A stretch of DNA of 64,000 bases from Xestospongia muta (GCA_963693285.1 OY848923.1:6404920-6468919); one strand, 5' to 3'; counted from the first letter of the stretch, positions 10,765 to 21,058 are shown. Translations and numbers: made by a program. The notes: generated by a model from the letters alone, not told the origin.

Positions 10765-11205
10765 AGAAAATGGGGCACAGGACCTTATTCTGAGGCAATG
10801 GGTTCTTTTGATAACTACTATTCACAATTATCTCCAGCAACTAATGCACATAATCCATGGTTTATTGAATTTTACGAGCACTATTACGACTGCAATATTG
10901 GTGTTAACTGTAGCAATTAGAATAAGCATTGTAAATGATTCTATATATATGTTTCACGAGGATTGTTATTGATGCTGTTTATAGATTAGCTCATGCAATA
11001 AATAACTTTTTTAACTGTAATCAACCATTTAGTGAGGTACCATGAAAATCAAACATGTTTTGGATAAAAGCAAAAATTAAAAGGCTCAAATTATTTGGAG
11101 TATATTAAAAGACTCAACTTGATCAGTCCAACTTGGAAAGAAATAAGCTTTAATTTTGTTTCATTTAGTTTTGATAAGAATTGTTGTGTAGAAGCTAACA
11201 ATATT
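10765..11205 (+). pseudogene. Class C GPCR Venus-flytrap relic
   Basis: Bases 10768-10920 match the GKWGTRPYTNSMPSFDSYYSQL tract of the 21059 gene up to the cysteine/asparagine-rich NCSN segment, then frame is lost. Pieces of IDAVYxxAHAINNF (10965-11015) and the INFTSPT region (11115-11140) follow with several indels. Confidence 0.75.
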
Positions 11206-11234
11206 AGTACAATAGACCATCTATCAGAAGTTTA

Positions 11235-11460
11235 AGATATGACTCTTCAATATCTGCAGAGCCATTACTACCATTCAGAGGGTCATTACCCCACATGTAT
11301 TGAGAACATATTTGATATTTAGTTGAAGAGGTAGTATTAGTATAGTTTTGACCAAGACAAGGGTCACTGGTACCACAATGTTTCAGTGAGTAAAGCCAGG
11401 GTCACAACATTGTGATTTGAGTTGATACATAATATCACTTGATTTATCAAGACCAAATTG
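11235..11460 (-). pseudogene. Inverted GPCR cysteine-rich-domain relic
   Basis: On the minus strand this encodes the sequence before TM1 (SYLK/ESYL region), the MWGNDPLNGS tract and CLGQNYTNTT, with an altered cysteine run. It is head-to-head with the plus-strand relic just before it, implying an inversion or a separate insertion. Confidence 0.7.
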
Positions 11461-11814
11461 CTTTGTAGTAATGGAATTAATTTTAATGGGAATTTAATTG
11501 CAAATTCCCATCCCAATACCCAATATTTACAATAAATTATTAAATGATTTGCAACTGTATATAGAAAATAATTTAATAATGTTTTTGTTTCATTGCTATT
11601 ATAACTTAAATGTAGTTTGTTTTATTACACTTTTATTTTTTTAAACTGTACAGATGACCTGTAATTTAGGAAATGCTATAATTTATAATGTTTTTATTTA
11701 ATTAAAGAAATAAAAACAATTTTATAGGACAATAATTATAAAATCTATATTATGTTTACTTTCATTATACATCAAACAACTTGTATAACAAAGTATAGGT
11801 TGCAGTAGATTACA
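11461..11814. other. Non-coding, nothing recognised
   Basis: AT-rich; the segment around 11580-11720 resembles the common GPCR 3' flank but too weakly to align confidently. Confidence 0.3.
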
Positions 11815-11955
11815 ACCCAATGTAACCCAATATAACCTATTATAACCTACTGTATCCTACTGTAACCTACTCTTATCTACTGTAACCCATTTAACTAAGT
11901 ATGACCTACTGCAACCCATTGTAATCCACTGTAACCTAATGTAATCTACTGTATA
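11815..11955. repeat. 10-bp minisatellite (YACTGTAACC type)
   Basis: About 14 imperfect units such as TACTGTAACC and CACTGTAACC, same family as 1085-1500. Confidence 0.8.
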
Positions 11956-12286
11956 TAATTTTTGGACGATCTGAGCTTTTGTATGCAGCCATTGCACACA
12001 ATTGTAATGCTTTATATATATTGGCAATGATTGTATGTTCTGTTGTATTAAACATGAGAACATCCATCCATAGCTAAATTGTCACACTTACATACAAGTA
12101 TCTCTTATGTCAAAATCAAGTGTATAATAGTCATTCACTATATATAATTATAATATATATAAATATGATGTGAATCACTCACAATATAATTGGTTTGTTT
12201 TGGCATGCTTTTATATGGACAACTGGAACTGGAGTGCTGTCACATTTCCACTTTAGCACCATAATTGTTTTTTATTTGTGACAAAA

Positions 12287-12546
12287 CATTTGTGACCTAA
12301 TTTGTGAAAAGAGAGCACTATTGGCAAAACATTTGTGGCATGATTTATGAAAAAAGACAACTATTAAAATGTAACAAAAACAGTTTTGTGTACATATAGC
12401 TGCTACATGTATATATGAACAATTATTCATGGAACTGCACCTATGTATACAACACTGTTTTTTAAAGTGTTTTAACAGTGATCCTTTTTCATATGTAATA
12501 TAACAACTGTTTGACAGAAATGGTTTCTTATCACAAATCAGATCAT
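12287..12546. mobile_element. Foldback MITE, second copy
   Basis: Same family as 5279-5513. It shares the TGTGACCTAATTTGTGAAAA start, the AACAGTTTTGTGTACATAT inner arm with its inverse, and the TTTGACAGAAATGGT tract near the right end. It is more diverged and has lost a clean right terminus. Confidence 0.65.
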
Positions 12547-12669
12547 ATATACATCATACAACCATATATACATCATATAACAATGTATTAGTTAAATCAA
12601 CCAATATGTTTTTAAGTGGCATAAATCATCATACCATTTTTACATCAACAAGTGAACAGATTGTTTAAC

Positions 12670-12712
12670 ATGAGGTCCACTCTTGTCTTTATTGTTGTAT
12701 TCTTCTTTAGTG
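12670..12712 (+). pseudogene. GPCR signal-peptide fragment
   Basis: ATG 12670 begins a hydrophobic leader (MRSTLVFIVVFFFSVVA) like that of the GPCR relic at 40900, and the 60 bp upstream also match 40840-40899. The fragment ends where LTR-like sequence starts. The next piece of GPCR is at 18647-18712. Confidence 0.6.
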
Positions 12713-12940
12713 TTGTTGCCAAATTTATATAGAACTTTTCTTTTTCCTTTTTAACCAAACTGACAAAGTGACTAACTGAGTACAGAACTAAAAATGGATG
12801 CTTTATATAATAGTAACAACACGTGCTTTTGAATGTTCTGGATACTCCCAGTAGCATAATAAAAATTATAATGATTAATGATTAATTATAGTTAATAAAT
12901 AATGATAAAGGTTATTAATAATTAGCAGTTCATTATGCCA
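12711..12940 (-). repeat. Putative LTR of the older gypsy element
   Basis: Read on the minus strand, the segment starts TGGCATAATG directly after a polypurine tract (minus GGAGGGGGAG, about 12942-12951), contains TATATAAAGC, and ends in ...CAACA at the GPCR fragment. It is 230 bp, with TG...CA ends. There is no second LTR to compare, so this is inference. Confidence 0.5.
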
Positions 12941-13958
12941 CTCCCCCTCCAGTGTCTATGACACGTATGATGTGAAATGGTTTGGAAAATAAACGCGTCG
13001 TCCAGAGCGATTGGTACGTATGAGAGGTTGCGTGGTTGACTTGTGGGTGATGGGTGGAGGGTTGTCATCAAGGTGTGCTGGCTTGAGCTGGTCGATGGAA
13101 ACTATCTTTTCGGCCATTGATATCCACCATGTAGTGGTTATCTGTTCTTTTCATGGCTAAACATGGACCATCATATGGTGGCTGAAGTGGTTTACATACT
13201 GTGTCTTGGCGGATGAAGACGTGGGTGGCAGTGGCTAAGCCTTTTGGGATATTACCATCATTATTAGTGGGTTGCCGTGGTGATGACAAGTGCATAAGTG
13301 CATATGGTCTTTTAGTTGTGTGATATAGTTGGATGGATCTGGAAGTGATTTGGTAGTTGTGGGAGTGAAGTATTCTCCAGGTAAGTAGAGAGTTGTGCCA
13401 TACACAAATTCAGCTTCTATAGAGGAAATGTCCTCTTTGAGGGCAGTTCAAATTCTGAGCAAAACAAGTAGCAAGGCCTCCATCCACGAGACTGTGTTGT
13501 TTTGTGCTTCAAAGCACACTTCAACTGTCTATAAAATAATCCACCATTCTGTTTGATTGCGGGTGGTAAGCTGTTGTGCATACCGTTTGCACCTGAGAAA
13601 TGACATCAGATTTGTCCGTAGATGAGATTCAAATTGACGGCCATGGTCGGAAACAATAGTCGAGGGAACGCCGAACCGGGATACCCATCTACCGAGAATG
13701 CTTGTGTCACTGTCACTGTGGTAGTATTAGTGATGGGGATGGCTTCCGGCCACCTGGTGAAACGGTTGCAGGTGAGGAGGTTACAAAAACCTTGTGATGA
13801 TGCCATGAGCCTTCGATGTGTTGTTGCAGGACAGATGCGTTGGTCATAAGGCATGTAGGTGCATCAGGAGCAGAGTAGGATAGAAGGGAGGGAGTGGCCA
13901 AGGCTTCTTTGGTATTTCTGAAGGCAGCTATTGCATCATCATTCCAGGTGAGGCTATT
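12941..13958 (-). pseudogene. Old Ty3/gypsy pol relic (RNase H, integrase, C-terminus)
   Basis: Minus-strand coding pieces run in order from 13958 down. RNase H entry: SLTWNDDAIAAFRNTKEALA, then PDAPTCLMTNAS. Then comes a deletion to the integrase core, CNRFTRWPEAIPI and a GRQFES-like tract. A decayed linker contains EAEFVYGTTLYLPGE, followed by THVFIRQDTVCKPLQPPYDG and a basic RTNRSGRRVYFPNHF end just before the polypurine tract. Several frameshifts and stops mean it is dead. The reading continues on the other side of the younger element at 18559-18646. Confidence 0.8.
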
Positions 13959-14238
13959 TGTTATAATGTTGTATATAATGGGCTAGTTATACTATCATTT
14001 AGTTATTACTAGTTATTATTTAGTGTTATCTGTGTTACATCATGCTATGTAATGTGAGTCATTATTGCGTATGTGTTCTAATTTATTATTACGTAATCAT
14101 TTGTGTATATAAGTGCATGCTTTTAACTTTGATAAGAGAATAGAGATTTTAACCTTTCCAAAGTTGTACTTCTTTTCCTTCTCGCTCTCCTCGTGGCTTT
14201 TCCTTGCCCTTCCCGCTCTCTCCGACTCGGTCACTACA
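13959..14238 (+). repeat. 5' LTR of the young gypsy element
   Basis: 280 bp, TG...CA ends. It has a TATATAAG promoter-like motif near 14106 and a pyrimidine-rich 3' part. Mismatches to the 3' LTR are at 14031, 14068, 14162, 14165, 14169 and 14175. Confidence 0.95.
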
Positions 14239-14239
14239 T

Positions 14240-14257
14240 TGGCGACGAGGGTATCTG
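14240..14257 (+). other. Probable primer-binding site
   Basis: TGGCGACGAGGGTATCTG starts one base after the 5' LTR, the position of the tRNA primer site in gypsy elements. I did not assign the tRNA. Confidence 0.5.
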
Positions 14258-14298
14258 GACTTTATTGTTACTAGCGTGCTTACTACAACTTCAGTGCG

Positions 14299-15018
14299 AT
14301 GGCATCAGCAGCACATGGTCAGATGACCTCCTTCGATTCCTCTAAAGAGACATGGTCGTCCTACTCCGAAAGGCTCGACTTTTACCTTACTGCAAATAAG
14401 ATTACCGACGCTAAGGTCAAGAGAGCTGTTTTCGTTACCGTTATTGGCGCTCGCACTTATGGACTACTGAAGAGTTTGCTACAACCGAAGTCTCCAACAG
14501 ATGACGATATTACCTTACAGAGAATGAAAGATGTCTTGGCAGCGCACTTCAACCCTAAACCTTCTCCTATCACACAGCGATACAAGTTTCACACTAGAGA
14601 AAGACATGAGGGCGAGTCAGTGGCAACCTATGTTGCAGAATTGCGAGCACTGGGAGAGCATTGTGATTTTGGGGACACACTGGATAAGATGATACGTGAT
14701 AGACTGGTATGTGGCATAAATAACCCCCGTATTCAACGAAAACTACTTCAAGAAGCCGACCTATCATACGAGGTAGCATTTCAGAAAGCACAAGCAATGG
14801 AAGTAGCAGCACTGGACGTCTCCAAGATGTCACCTCAGAAACCTTCACAACCTTCAAACCCAGTACACAATTTTCGAAACAAACCCGAACCACACAGACA
14901 GAGAAAGATAGAATGTTATCGATGTGGAGCAGAACACTACGCTAACAAATGCAAGTTTATAAATGTGGATTGTCGTGCATGTGGGGAAAAAGGGCCATTT
15001 GGCAAGAGTCTGTCGTAG
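14299..15018 (+). CDS. Gypsy Gag (capsid and zinc knuckle)
   Basis: 239 residues from ATG 14299. It encodes a retrotransposon gag capsid (GESVATYVAELRALGEHCDFG and DRLVCGINNPRIQRKLL are typical) followed by a basic linker and a first CCHC knuckle beginning CYRCG. The second knuckle starts CRACGEKG but its His and last Cys are in the next frame, so the frame ends early at TAG 15016-15018. The next open frame begins upstream of this point and overlaps it. This is either a one-base insertion in a G-run or a +1 shift site. Confidence 0.9.
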   Translation: MASAAHGQMTSFDSSKETWSSYSERLDFYLTANKITDAKVKRAVFVTVIGARTYGLLKSLLQPKSPTDDDITLQRMKDVLAAHFNPKPSPITQRYKFHTRERHEGESVATYVAELRALGEHCDFGDTLDKMIRDRLVCGINNPRIQRKLLQEADLSYEVAFQKAQAMEVAALDVSKMSPQKPSQPSNPVHNFRNKPEPHRQRKIECYRCGAEHYANKCKFINVDCRACGEKGPFGKSLS

Positions 15019-16876
15019 CAAGAGAGATAAACCAGCAGATAGTGGCAAGAAAGATAACCCTTCAGACAGCAGAACACCTTCAAAGGATAGGCCAGATCAA
15101 CCTAGGCAAGGCCATAAGGGATATAAAAACAAACATCACCCAACACACACCTTAGACAGTCAACCTCAGCCTCCATCTCCTGTAGACTCTGACGAAGACT
15201 ACGCCTTGTTTACATTGCCTTCTAACACCAAACCCATTGTGGTGTCTCTTAAAGTAGACCTTTTAATGGAACTGGACACTGGTGCCTCCTTCTCTATTAT
15301 TAATGAAACCACATACTCCTCCTTCACTAATGCATTCCCTCCTCTTTCTCCTTCTACAGTGATACTTACTACTTACACTGGAGAAAAGATTACTCCATTA
15401 GGCATGGTAGATGTGGAAGTCTCCTACCAAGGACAGAATGTTACACTACCACTGTTAATTGTTCCAGGAAAGGGGCCTAACCTTATGGGCAGGAACTGGC
15501 TTGAACATATTAAATTAAACTGGTCTGAATTGCATAATGTTAATTGTCCTTTATTTTCTTTAGGTAACGTACTCAAGACTCATGACGCAGTTTTTCGATC
15601 CGAACTCGGTAAATTACAAGGGATCTCCGCTAAACTTCACATAGCACCCGATGCTCGTCCACGTTGCTTCCGTCCACGACCTGTCACACTCTCACTCAAA
15701 GAGAAAGTACTTAACGAAATTAGTCGTTTAGAAAATTTGGGAGTTATTACCCCTGTAAAGTATTCGGACTGGGCCGCTCCGATCGTTCCAATTGTTAAAG
15801 AAGATGGTTCTATTCGTTTATGTGGCGATTATAAAGTTACAATTAATCCGGTTCTTCTCACTGATACATATCCTCTGCCAAGAGTAGATGATCTTTTCGC
15901 TGCACTTTCTGGTGGCAAGATTTTCTCCAAACTAGACTTAAAGCATGCATATCTTCAAGTACCCTTGGACGACTCCTCAAAGAAATATACTACTATTAAT
16001 ACACCGAAAGGTCTCTATCAGTACGAAAGATTACCATTTGGAGTGTCCTCTGCACCTTCCCTATTTCAGAGAATTATGGAAAATCTACTAAGCGATTTAA
16101 AACACGTATGCGTTTACATTGATGATATACTCATAACAGGAGTTGACGAATCCGATCATTTACGTAATTTACAAACCGTTTTACAGAAATTACAAGAAGC
16201 CGGTTTAACACTAAAGAAATCTAAATGCAAATTTGCTGTTTCATCCGTCGAATATCTGGGACATGTGATTGACTCAGAAGGACTTCACCCAGCAGAATCA
16301 AAGGTTAGAGCAATACGAGACGCACCAACACCCACTAATGTAACTGAATTAAAGTCTTTCTTAGGATTGTTAAACTATTATCACAAATTTTTACCAGATT
16401 TAGCAACACAACTAGCACCACTCCACAACTTGCTATGTCAAAACGCTAAGTGGAGCTGGACCTGTATCCATGATGAAGCCTTTACTCAGGCTAAGTCATT
16501 ACTGCATTCATCTTCATTGTTAGTTCATTATAATGAGAACAAACCTCTCATTATCGCTTGCGACGCTTCTCCATATGGTGTAGGAGCAGTACTCAGTCAT
16601 CGTATAGCTGATGGATCTGAATTACCGGTTGCTTATGCATCAGGATCGTTATCACCAGCAGAAAAAAAATATTCACAGCTTGAAAAAGAAGCTTTAGCAG
16701 TCATTTTTTCAGTAAGGAAATTTCACGATTATGTATATGGTAGAAAATTCATACTTTACTCTGATCACAAGCCTTTACAATATCTATTAAGTGAGACTAA
16801 ACAGACACCAACTCATGCTTCATCACGTATTCAGAGATGGGCTCTGATATTATCTGCATACAAGTATACCATATAA
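14963..16876 (+). CDS. Gypsy Pol, N-terminal part: protease, reverse transcriptase, RNase H
   Basis: 637 codons in the frame one base off gag. The ATG at 14963 is only the first Met; true entry is by frame change from gag. Domains in order: end of the second zinc knuckle (GHLARVC), aspartic protease with DTGAS (15275-15289), reverse transcriptase with the YIDD box (about 16114-16125), and a Ty3-type RNase H with ACDASPYGVGA and YSDHKPLQYL. The frame ends at TAA 16874-16876 in what should be a continuous linker (the downstream YKPGKNLSHADALSR continues in the same frame), so this is a point nonsense mutation. Confidence 0.92.
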   Translation: MWIVVHVGKKGHLARVCRSKRDKPADSGKKDNPSDSRTPSKDRPDQPRQGHKGYKNKHHPTHTLDSQPQPPSPVDSDEDYALFTLPSNTKPIVVSLKVDLLMELDTGASFSIINETTYSSFTNAFPPLSPSTVILTTYTGEKITPLGMVDVEVSYQGQNVTLPLLIVPGKGPNLMGRNWLEHIKLNWSELHNVNCPLFSLGNVLKTHDAVFRSELGKLQGISAKLHIAPDARPRCFRPRPVTLSLKEKVLNEISRLENLGVITPVKYSDWAAPIVPIVKEDGSIRLCGDYKVTINPVLLTDTYPLPRVDDLFAALSGGKIFSKLDLKHAYLQVPLDDSSKKYTTINTPKGLYQYERLPFGVSSAPSLFQRIMENLLSDLKHVCVYIDDILITGVDESDHLRNLQTVLQKLQEAGLTLKKSKCKFAVSSVEYLGHVIDSEGLHPAESKVRAIRDAPTPTNVTELKSFLGLLNYYHKFLPDLATQLAPLHNLLCQNAKWSWTCIHDEAFTQAKSLLHSSSLLVHYNENKPLIIACDASPYGVGAVLSHRIADGSELPVAYASGSLSPAEKKYSQLEKEALAVIFSVRKFHDYVYGRKFILYSDHKPLQYLLSETKQTPTHASSRIQRWALILSAYKYTI

Positions 16877-18286
16877 TACAAACCAGGAAAGAACCTCTCT
16901 CACGCCGACGCACTTAGCCGTCTCCCACTTCCTGATTGTCCTACAACAGTACCGATGCCTCAAGACGTAGTGTCTACGTTAAATCACATTTCAGAATCAA
17001 TTATTTCAATTGCAAAAATTCAACAATGGACAGACAAAGATCCAGTATTATCTCATTTACGTGCACTTGTACTCTCAGGAGGGCAACTTCCTACAGATGT
17101 ACCAGAAATGAAACAGTATAGTCATATTTTTACAGAACTCAGTGTAGCTGATGGTTGTTTACTCAGGGGATCACGAGTTATTATTCCTTTACCTGGTCGA
17201 TCTACAATACTTTCCCAACTCCATGAAACCCACTCCGGGATCAGTAGCATGAAAAGTCTAGCTCGTTGTTATGTATGGTGGCCGGGACTCGATAAGGATA
17301 TAGAACAGACAGTAAAGAAATGTCAAGTATGTCAAGAGAATGGTAATTTTCCTCCTCAAACCCCTGTTCACCCGTGGGAATGTCCTAAAACCCCATGGAC
17401 ACGAATTCATATAGATCATGCAGGTCCATTTTTAGACCACCACTTTCTACTTATAGTCGATGCTTATTCACGATGGCTCGAAGTTCATTGCGTTCCGTCT
17501 ACTTCCTCCTCAGCAACTATTAAAGTACTACGTCGAGTGTTCTCTATACATGGTCTTCCACAACAACTGGTGTCAGACAATGGACCAGGGTTTACAAGTA
17601 ATGAATTTAAACAATTTATGGATCAAAATGGTATTCATCATTCACTAACTTCTCCTTACCATCCTAGGTCCAATGGACTAGTTGAGAGAGCAGTACAGAC
17701 ATTCAAACAAGCCATGAAAAAAATGGATGGTCCTATACATGTTAAGCTAAGTCGTTTCCTTTTCTCATACCGTATTACACCACAAACTACTACTGGTCGC
17801 TCAACAGCCGAACTCTTAATGGGTCGACGTTTACGTTCAAGATTTGATTTATCTCATCCTGACTCATGTACACCTTTGCCAAAGGAACCTGTACAACCAA
17901 CTCGTTCTTTCAAACCAGGGGATCTTTTATTCGCTCGAAATTATTCAGGCACTCCTCTCTGGATACCAGTAACTGTGTGTAAGGTTGCTGGACCACTCAC
18001 ATATCACGTTGTAACAGCTGAAGGTAGTGTTTTCAAACGTCACTCAGATCAGTTAAAACGACGATATACTACTGAAGAAACTCCTCAACAAAATACTACT
18101 CCTGAAGCTGATGAGAGTGATGATTTCACTCTACCTACTCCACGGGTTTCGATTCCTCCAATAGCTCCGCCTACAAGAGGTTTACCAACTCCAACAGCTC
18201 CGCCGATACGTCGTTCTAATCGACACAGACTGCCAAGGGATCATGGACCGTATGTTTTGAAACTTAAAGGGGGAAGGGTGTTATAA
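16877..18286 (+). CDS. Gypsy Pol, C-terminal part: integrase
   Basis: Same frame as the preceding pol segment and severed from it by one stop; the first Met is at 16955. It contains the HHCC zinc domain (HETHSG ... CQVCQ, about 17222-17334), the catalytic core with IDHAGPF (first Asp), SDNGPGF (second Asp, about 17572) and NGLVERAV (Glu), then a C-terminal region with a proline-rich end. The stop codon lies just inside the 3' LTR (18284-18286), overlapping the polypurine tract. No chromodomain was recognised. Confidence 0.9.
   Translation, partial: YKPGKNLSHADALSRLPLPDCPTTVPMPQDVVSTLNHISESIISIAKIQQWTDKDPVLSHLRALVLSGGQLPTDVPEMKQYSHIFTELSVADGCLLRGSRVIIPLPGRSTILSQLHETHSGISSMKSLARCYVWWPGLDKDIEQTVKKCQVCQENGNFPPQTPVHPWECPKTPWTRIHIDHAGPFLDHHFLLIVDAYSRWLEVHCVPSTSSSATIKVLRRVFSIHGLPQQLVSDNGPGFTSNEFKQFMDQNGIHHSLTSPYHPRSNGLVERAVQTFKQAMKKMDGPIHVKLSRFLFSYRITPQTTTGRSTAELLMGRRLRSRFDLSHPDSCTPLPKEPVQPTRSFKPGDLLFARNYSGTPLWIPVTVCKVAGPLTYHVVTAEGSVFKRHSDQLKRRYTTEETPQQNTTPEADESDDFTLPTPRVSIPPIAPPTRGLPTPTAPPIRRSNRHRLPRDHGPYVLKLKGGRVL
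18266..18278 (+). other. Polypurine tract
   Basis: AAAGGGGGAAGGG immediately before the 3' LTR primes plus-strand DNA synthesis in this element class. Confidence 0.85.
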
Positions 18287-18558
18287 TGTTGTATATAATG
18301 GGCTAGTTATACTATCATTTAGTTATTACTAGTTATTATTTAGTGTTATCAGTGTTACATCATGCTATGTAATGTGAGTCATTATTGTGTATGTGTTCTA
18401 ATTTATTATTACGTAATCATTTGTGTATATAAGTGCATGCTTTTAACTTTGATAAGAGAATAGAGATTTTAACCTTTCCAAGGTGGTAATTCTTCTCCTT
18501 CTCGCTCTCCTCGTGGCTTTTCCTTGCCCTTCCCGCTCTCTCCGACTCGGTCACTACA
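18279..18558 (+). repeat. 3' LTR of the young gypsy element
   Basis: 280 bp with 6 mismatches to the 5' LTR, followed by the CTATT target duplication. Confidence 0.95.
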
Positions 18559-18646
18559 CTATTGTACTGGTTTTGTAGATGTAAGTAGGTCATGCAGGGC
18601 CTGTGATGCCAAAAATACTTTTGCTTGTATTAATCACAATCCCATG
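18559..18646 (-). pseudogene. Old gypsy reverse-transcriptase scrap (right side of nested insertion)
   Basis: The minus strand reads HGIVINTSKSIFGI, typical of the gypsy RT thumb region, followed by ALHDLLTSTK, the stretch that normally precedes the SLTWNDDA found at 13958. The young element therefore split this relic. About 70 codons between the two motifs are already deleted. Confidence 0.65.
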
Positions 18647-18712
18647 GACTTTGGAAAATTTGGCGGCTGCTTTGTTTGCTATAGATCTTGTCAACACACT
18701 CTTGTTCATTAA
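18647..18712 (+). pseudogene. GPCR fragment right of the nested gypsy elements
   Basis: Matches GACTTTGGAAAATTTGGAGG and the following bases of the 21059 gene (its 21291-21339 region), out of frame with itself. Probably the same receptor copy as the signal-peptide fragment at 12670, now separated by both gypsy elements and missing about 190 bp. Confidence 0.6.
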
Positions 18713-18859
18713 TTGTTTGTAGTGTATACTTAAATATTTTTTGCAAAAACAGGTATCTTCTATATAGTAAGACATAAGTTTATCTCACCCATATTTTGCT
18801 TGGAAAGAGTTCAAATGATTATTGTCTCTATCCAATGAACATGACAGCTGTCATATTTA

Positions 18860-19640
18860 ATACATCAATTACTAAATTTGATGATAAATACTCACATACC
18901 TTACATACATTAACTGTTGCTATGATGTAACTCGTTTTGTTGTAATTATCACTATTTTAATTTTGTTATGACCCTAGCATATGCTAGAAAACAATGTTAT
19001 CATATGTGATAACATTGTTTTTTGTTTTGTTTAGTGTGAATTCACTTTCAGATGCCATAAATACTTTGTTAACATACATTACATATTATGAAAAGCTTTT
19101 TTATATATTTACACATAATTAGAACATTGACATTCCAAATTGTAACATGTATGTCATATATAGTGCTTATTAACTCTCTTGTTATATCTAGAGTTCATCA
19201 GAATATGAAGGATGTTTATATTCTTGTCAAAATTTAATATCCCTTGCTTAATAGGATGTTAGTTATAATAATTATAAATTTAGGTAATTGTGCTATTGAC
19301 AAATATACAATTATTTGTTTGTTTTCATCTTCAATATGACTTGTCCACCAGGAGTATTAAGTGAATCATAAAGTTAAAGTCTGCCCCAAATCATGTCTTT
19401 ACTACTATGATCTTGCAATCTTCTAGTAGAGGAAACCATTAATTGCCAAAATAAATTCGGTGGAGTGTGCAATGATACAAAACTGCACAAAACTGCAATA
19501 CCGAAGGAGTAAACTACCAGAAAATCATATCCTGTGATAGAAATATTAGAAGCTATTGTTGTATGAAAACTAATGACCAACTATGCTATTGCTAAACTAC
19601 TCTCTTCAACAACATGTCAAATGTGTAATAAAAGTTGTAA
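18860..19640. repeat. Dispersed repeat block, copy 2
   Basis: Partner of 1890-2760. It contains a perfect 34-bp palindrome at 18988-19021. Confidence 0.55.
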
Positions 19641-20199
19641 TATAACAGATATTGAAAAGTCTTACCTTAAACCACTCATATACTGTAATATATAAGTGCT
19701 GTTACTGTAGAGCAATGGAATATGCATATGCAATTGATCCCTATTGACTAAATAAATCTTCAGACAATTCTGTTGTTTATATTATTCTAAGTATTTATTA
19801 AGTTATCATGTAGTGGCAGCATGGTAATTGCAAACAGACCAATATCACTATAGAAACTGTGGCAAGAGTTCTGCACTTCAGTGCTTTTCATTGAACAAAG
19901 TAGTTAAAATGTTGTCTAAAGAGACATTTTGATTGCATGCTAGAAAACCACTTGATCAGATTGATATACCACAAGCTCATATAGTTATGTCACGTGACAT
20001 GCTATGGATGCATGATGGGCAGAAAATTGGCATACCAACAATTATAATGCTTATATATATAATTGGAAAAAATTGTATGTTCTGTTTTCATTATTTGTTG
20101 ATCACCAACTAGCTTAATATCTCACATGAGAAAAAGTTTAAAAATGTGTATAATGTTCAAGATTATTAGTACAAAAACATTGTTAGACTATTTGACTAT
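19641..20199. other. Non-coding, nothing recognised
   Basis: No frame or clear repeat on either strand. Confidence 0.4.
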
Positions 20200-20560
20200 T
20201 CCATATTGCTTTTCTACAAAACTTTCATTTATAATACAAGTTCCATGTGTATGACAAAGTTAGTCTCATTGCATATGTTACTTAACTCATTAGATCTGCA
20301 GCTGTTCTAATTGTCATGACTATAAACACATCTATAATTAAAGGCAATATCTATAAGATCATTGCCCATAACCTTCTTAATTTATGGGCATATCTATAAT
20401 GGCTAGGTATGATAACACACATGAGAAATACCAACATGATATTTGTACTAATAAATATGTGCTATTATTTTGAAGTCAGCATTTAATTTAGTATTTAAAG
20501 CAAACATCACATGATATATAAGCATTAAAACATCACACGATCTAGCTAATTATTTTACGA
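20200..20560. repeat. Conserved GPCR upstream block
   Basis: Matches 40480-40850 and 60010-60310 (for example GGCAATATCTATAAGATCATTG), each time upstream of a plus-strand GPCR copy. Probably carries the ancestral promoter region of this subfamily. Confidence 0.6.
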
Positions 20561-20569
20561 CAAGCACTG

Positions 20570-20696
20570 TGAAAATTGTAGTAAACATAAGTAAACATAA
20601 CATTGTTTTGATTACTTATGTACTACTGTTTATGTAGCTATTAGTACATCAGTAATCAAAACAGTGTTATGTTTACTTATGTTTATTACAATTTAC
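20570..20696. repeat. Inverted repeat (foldback), arms ~56 bp
   Basis: Arm 20570-20625 is nearly the reverse complement of 20641-20696 (both contain TAAACATAAGTAAACATAAC in one orientation), separated by 15 bp. It inserts between the conserved upstream block and the gene at 21059, and is absent from the equivalent place at 40850-40899. Confidence 0.85.
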
Positions 20697-20998
20697 TTTA
20701 CTACTATATCCTCTCTTTTTAAGTTTTGAAGTGTTACAATGTAAATTATCTTGTGTAAGTTTTTTTTTATCATCCTACTAGCTGGTATACATGATACATA
20801 GTGTCTTTATAATCAGCCTGAAAAGTAAAACAATGGCTGGTAGTATAATGTCCACGTAAAAAAATGACCACATTGTGAGATGATCTACACAAATGTTTAT
20901 TAATAGAAAAGACTTCATTGTCACGTTATATCATCCGCTGGAAGTTTATTAATATTAATTAATATTCATTAACTACGAGAGTTGCTGCGATGCAAGTT

Positions 20999-21006
20999 AT
21001 ATATAC
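20999..21006 (+). promoter_or_regulatory. TATA box candidate of the 21059 GPCR
   Basis: TATATATA 60 bp upstream of ATG 21059. If used, transcripts would begin near 21030, excluding the in-frame ATGs at 20990 and 21011 and favouring the start chosen. Confidence 0.35.
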
Positions 21007-21058
21007 TTTGATGCATATCTCGCAACAGGTCATATCGATGCCAGATAGACTGATATCC

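Larger units (their letters stand above)
13959..18558 (+). mobile_element. Ty3/gypsy LTR retrotransposon, near-complete
   Basis: A 4600-bp element flanked by CTATT target duplications (13954-13958 and 18559-18563). Two 280-bp LTRs begin TGTTATAATG and end TCACTACA, with 6 mismatches, so it is a fairly young insertion. Inside are a gag frame, then protease, reverse transcriptase, RNase H and integrase in Ty3/gypsy order, and a polypurine tract. Two lesions break the coding region: a one-base frame change in the gag zinc-knuckle region and an in-frame stop after RNase H. It has landed inside an older gypsy relic of opposite orientation. Confidence 0.95.
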
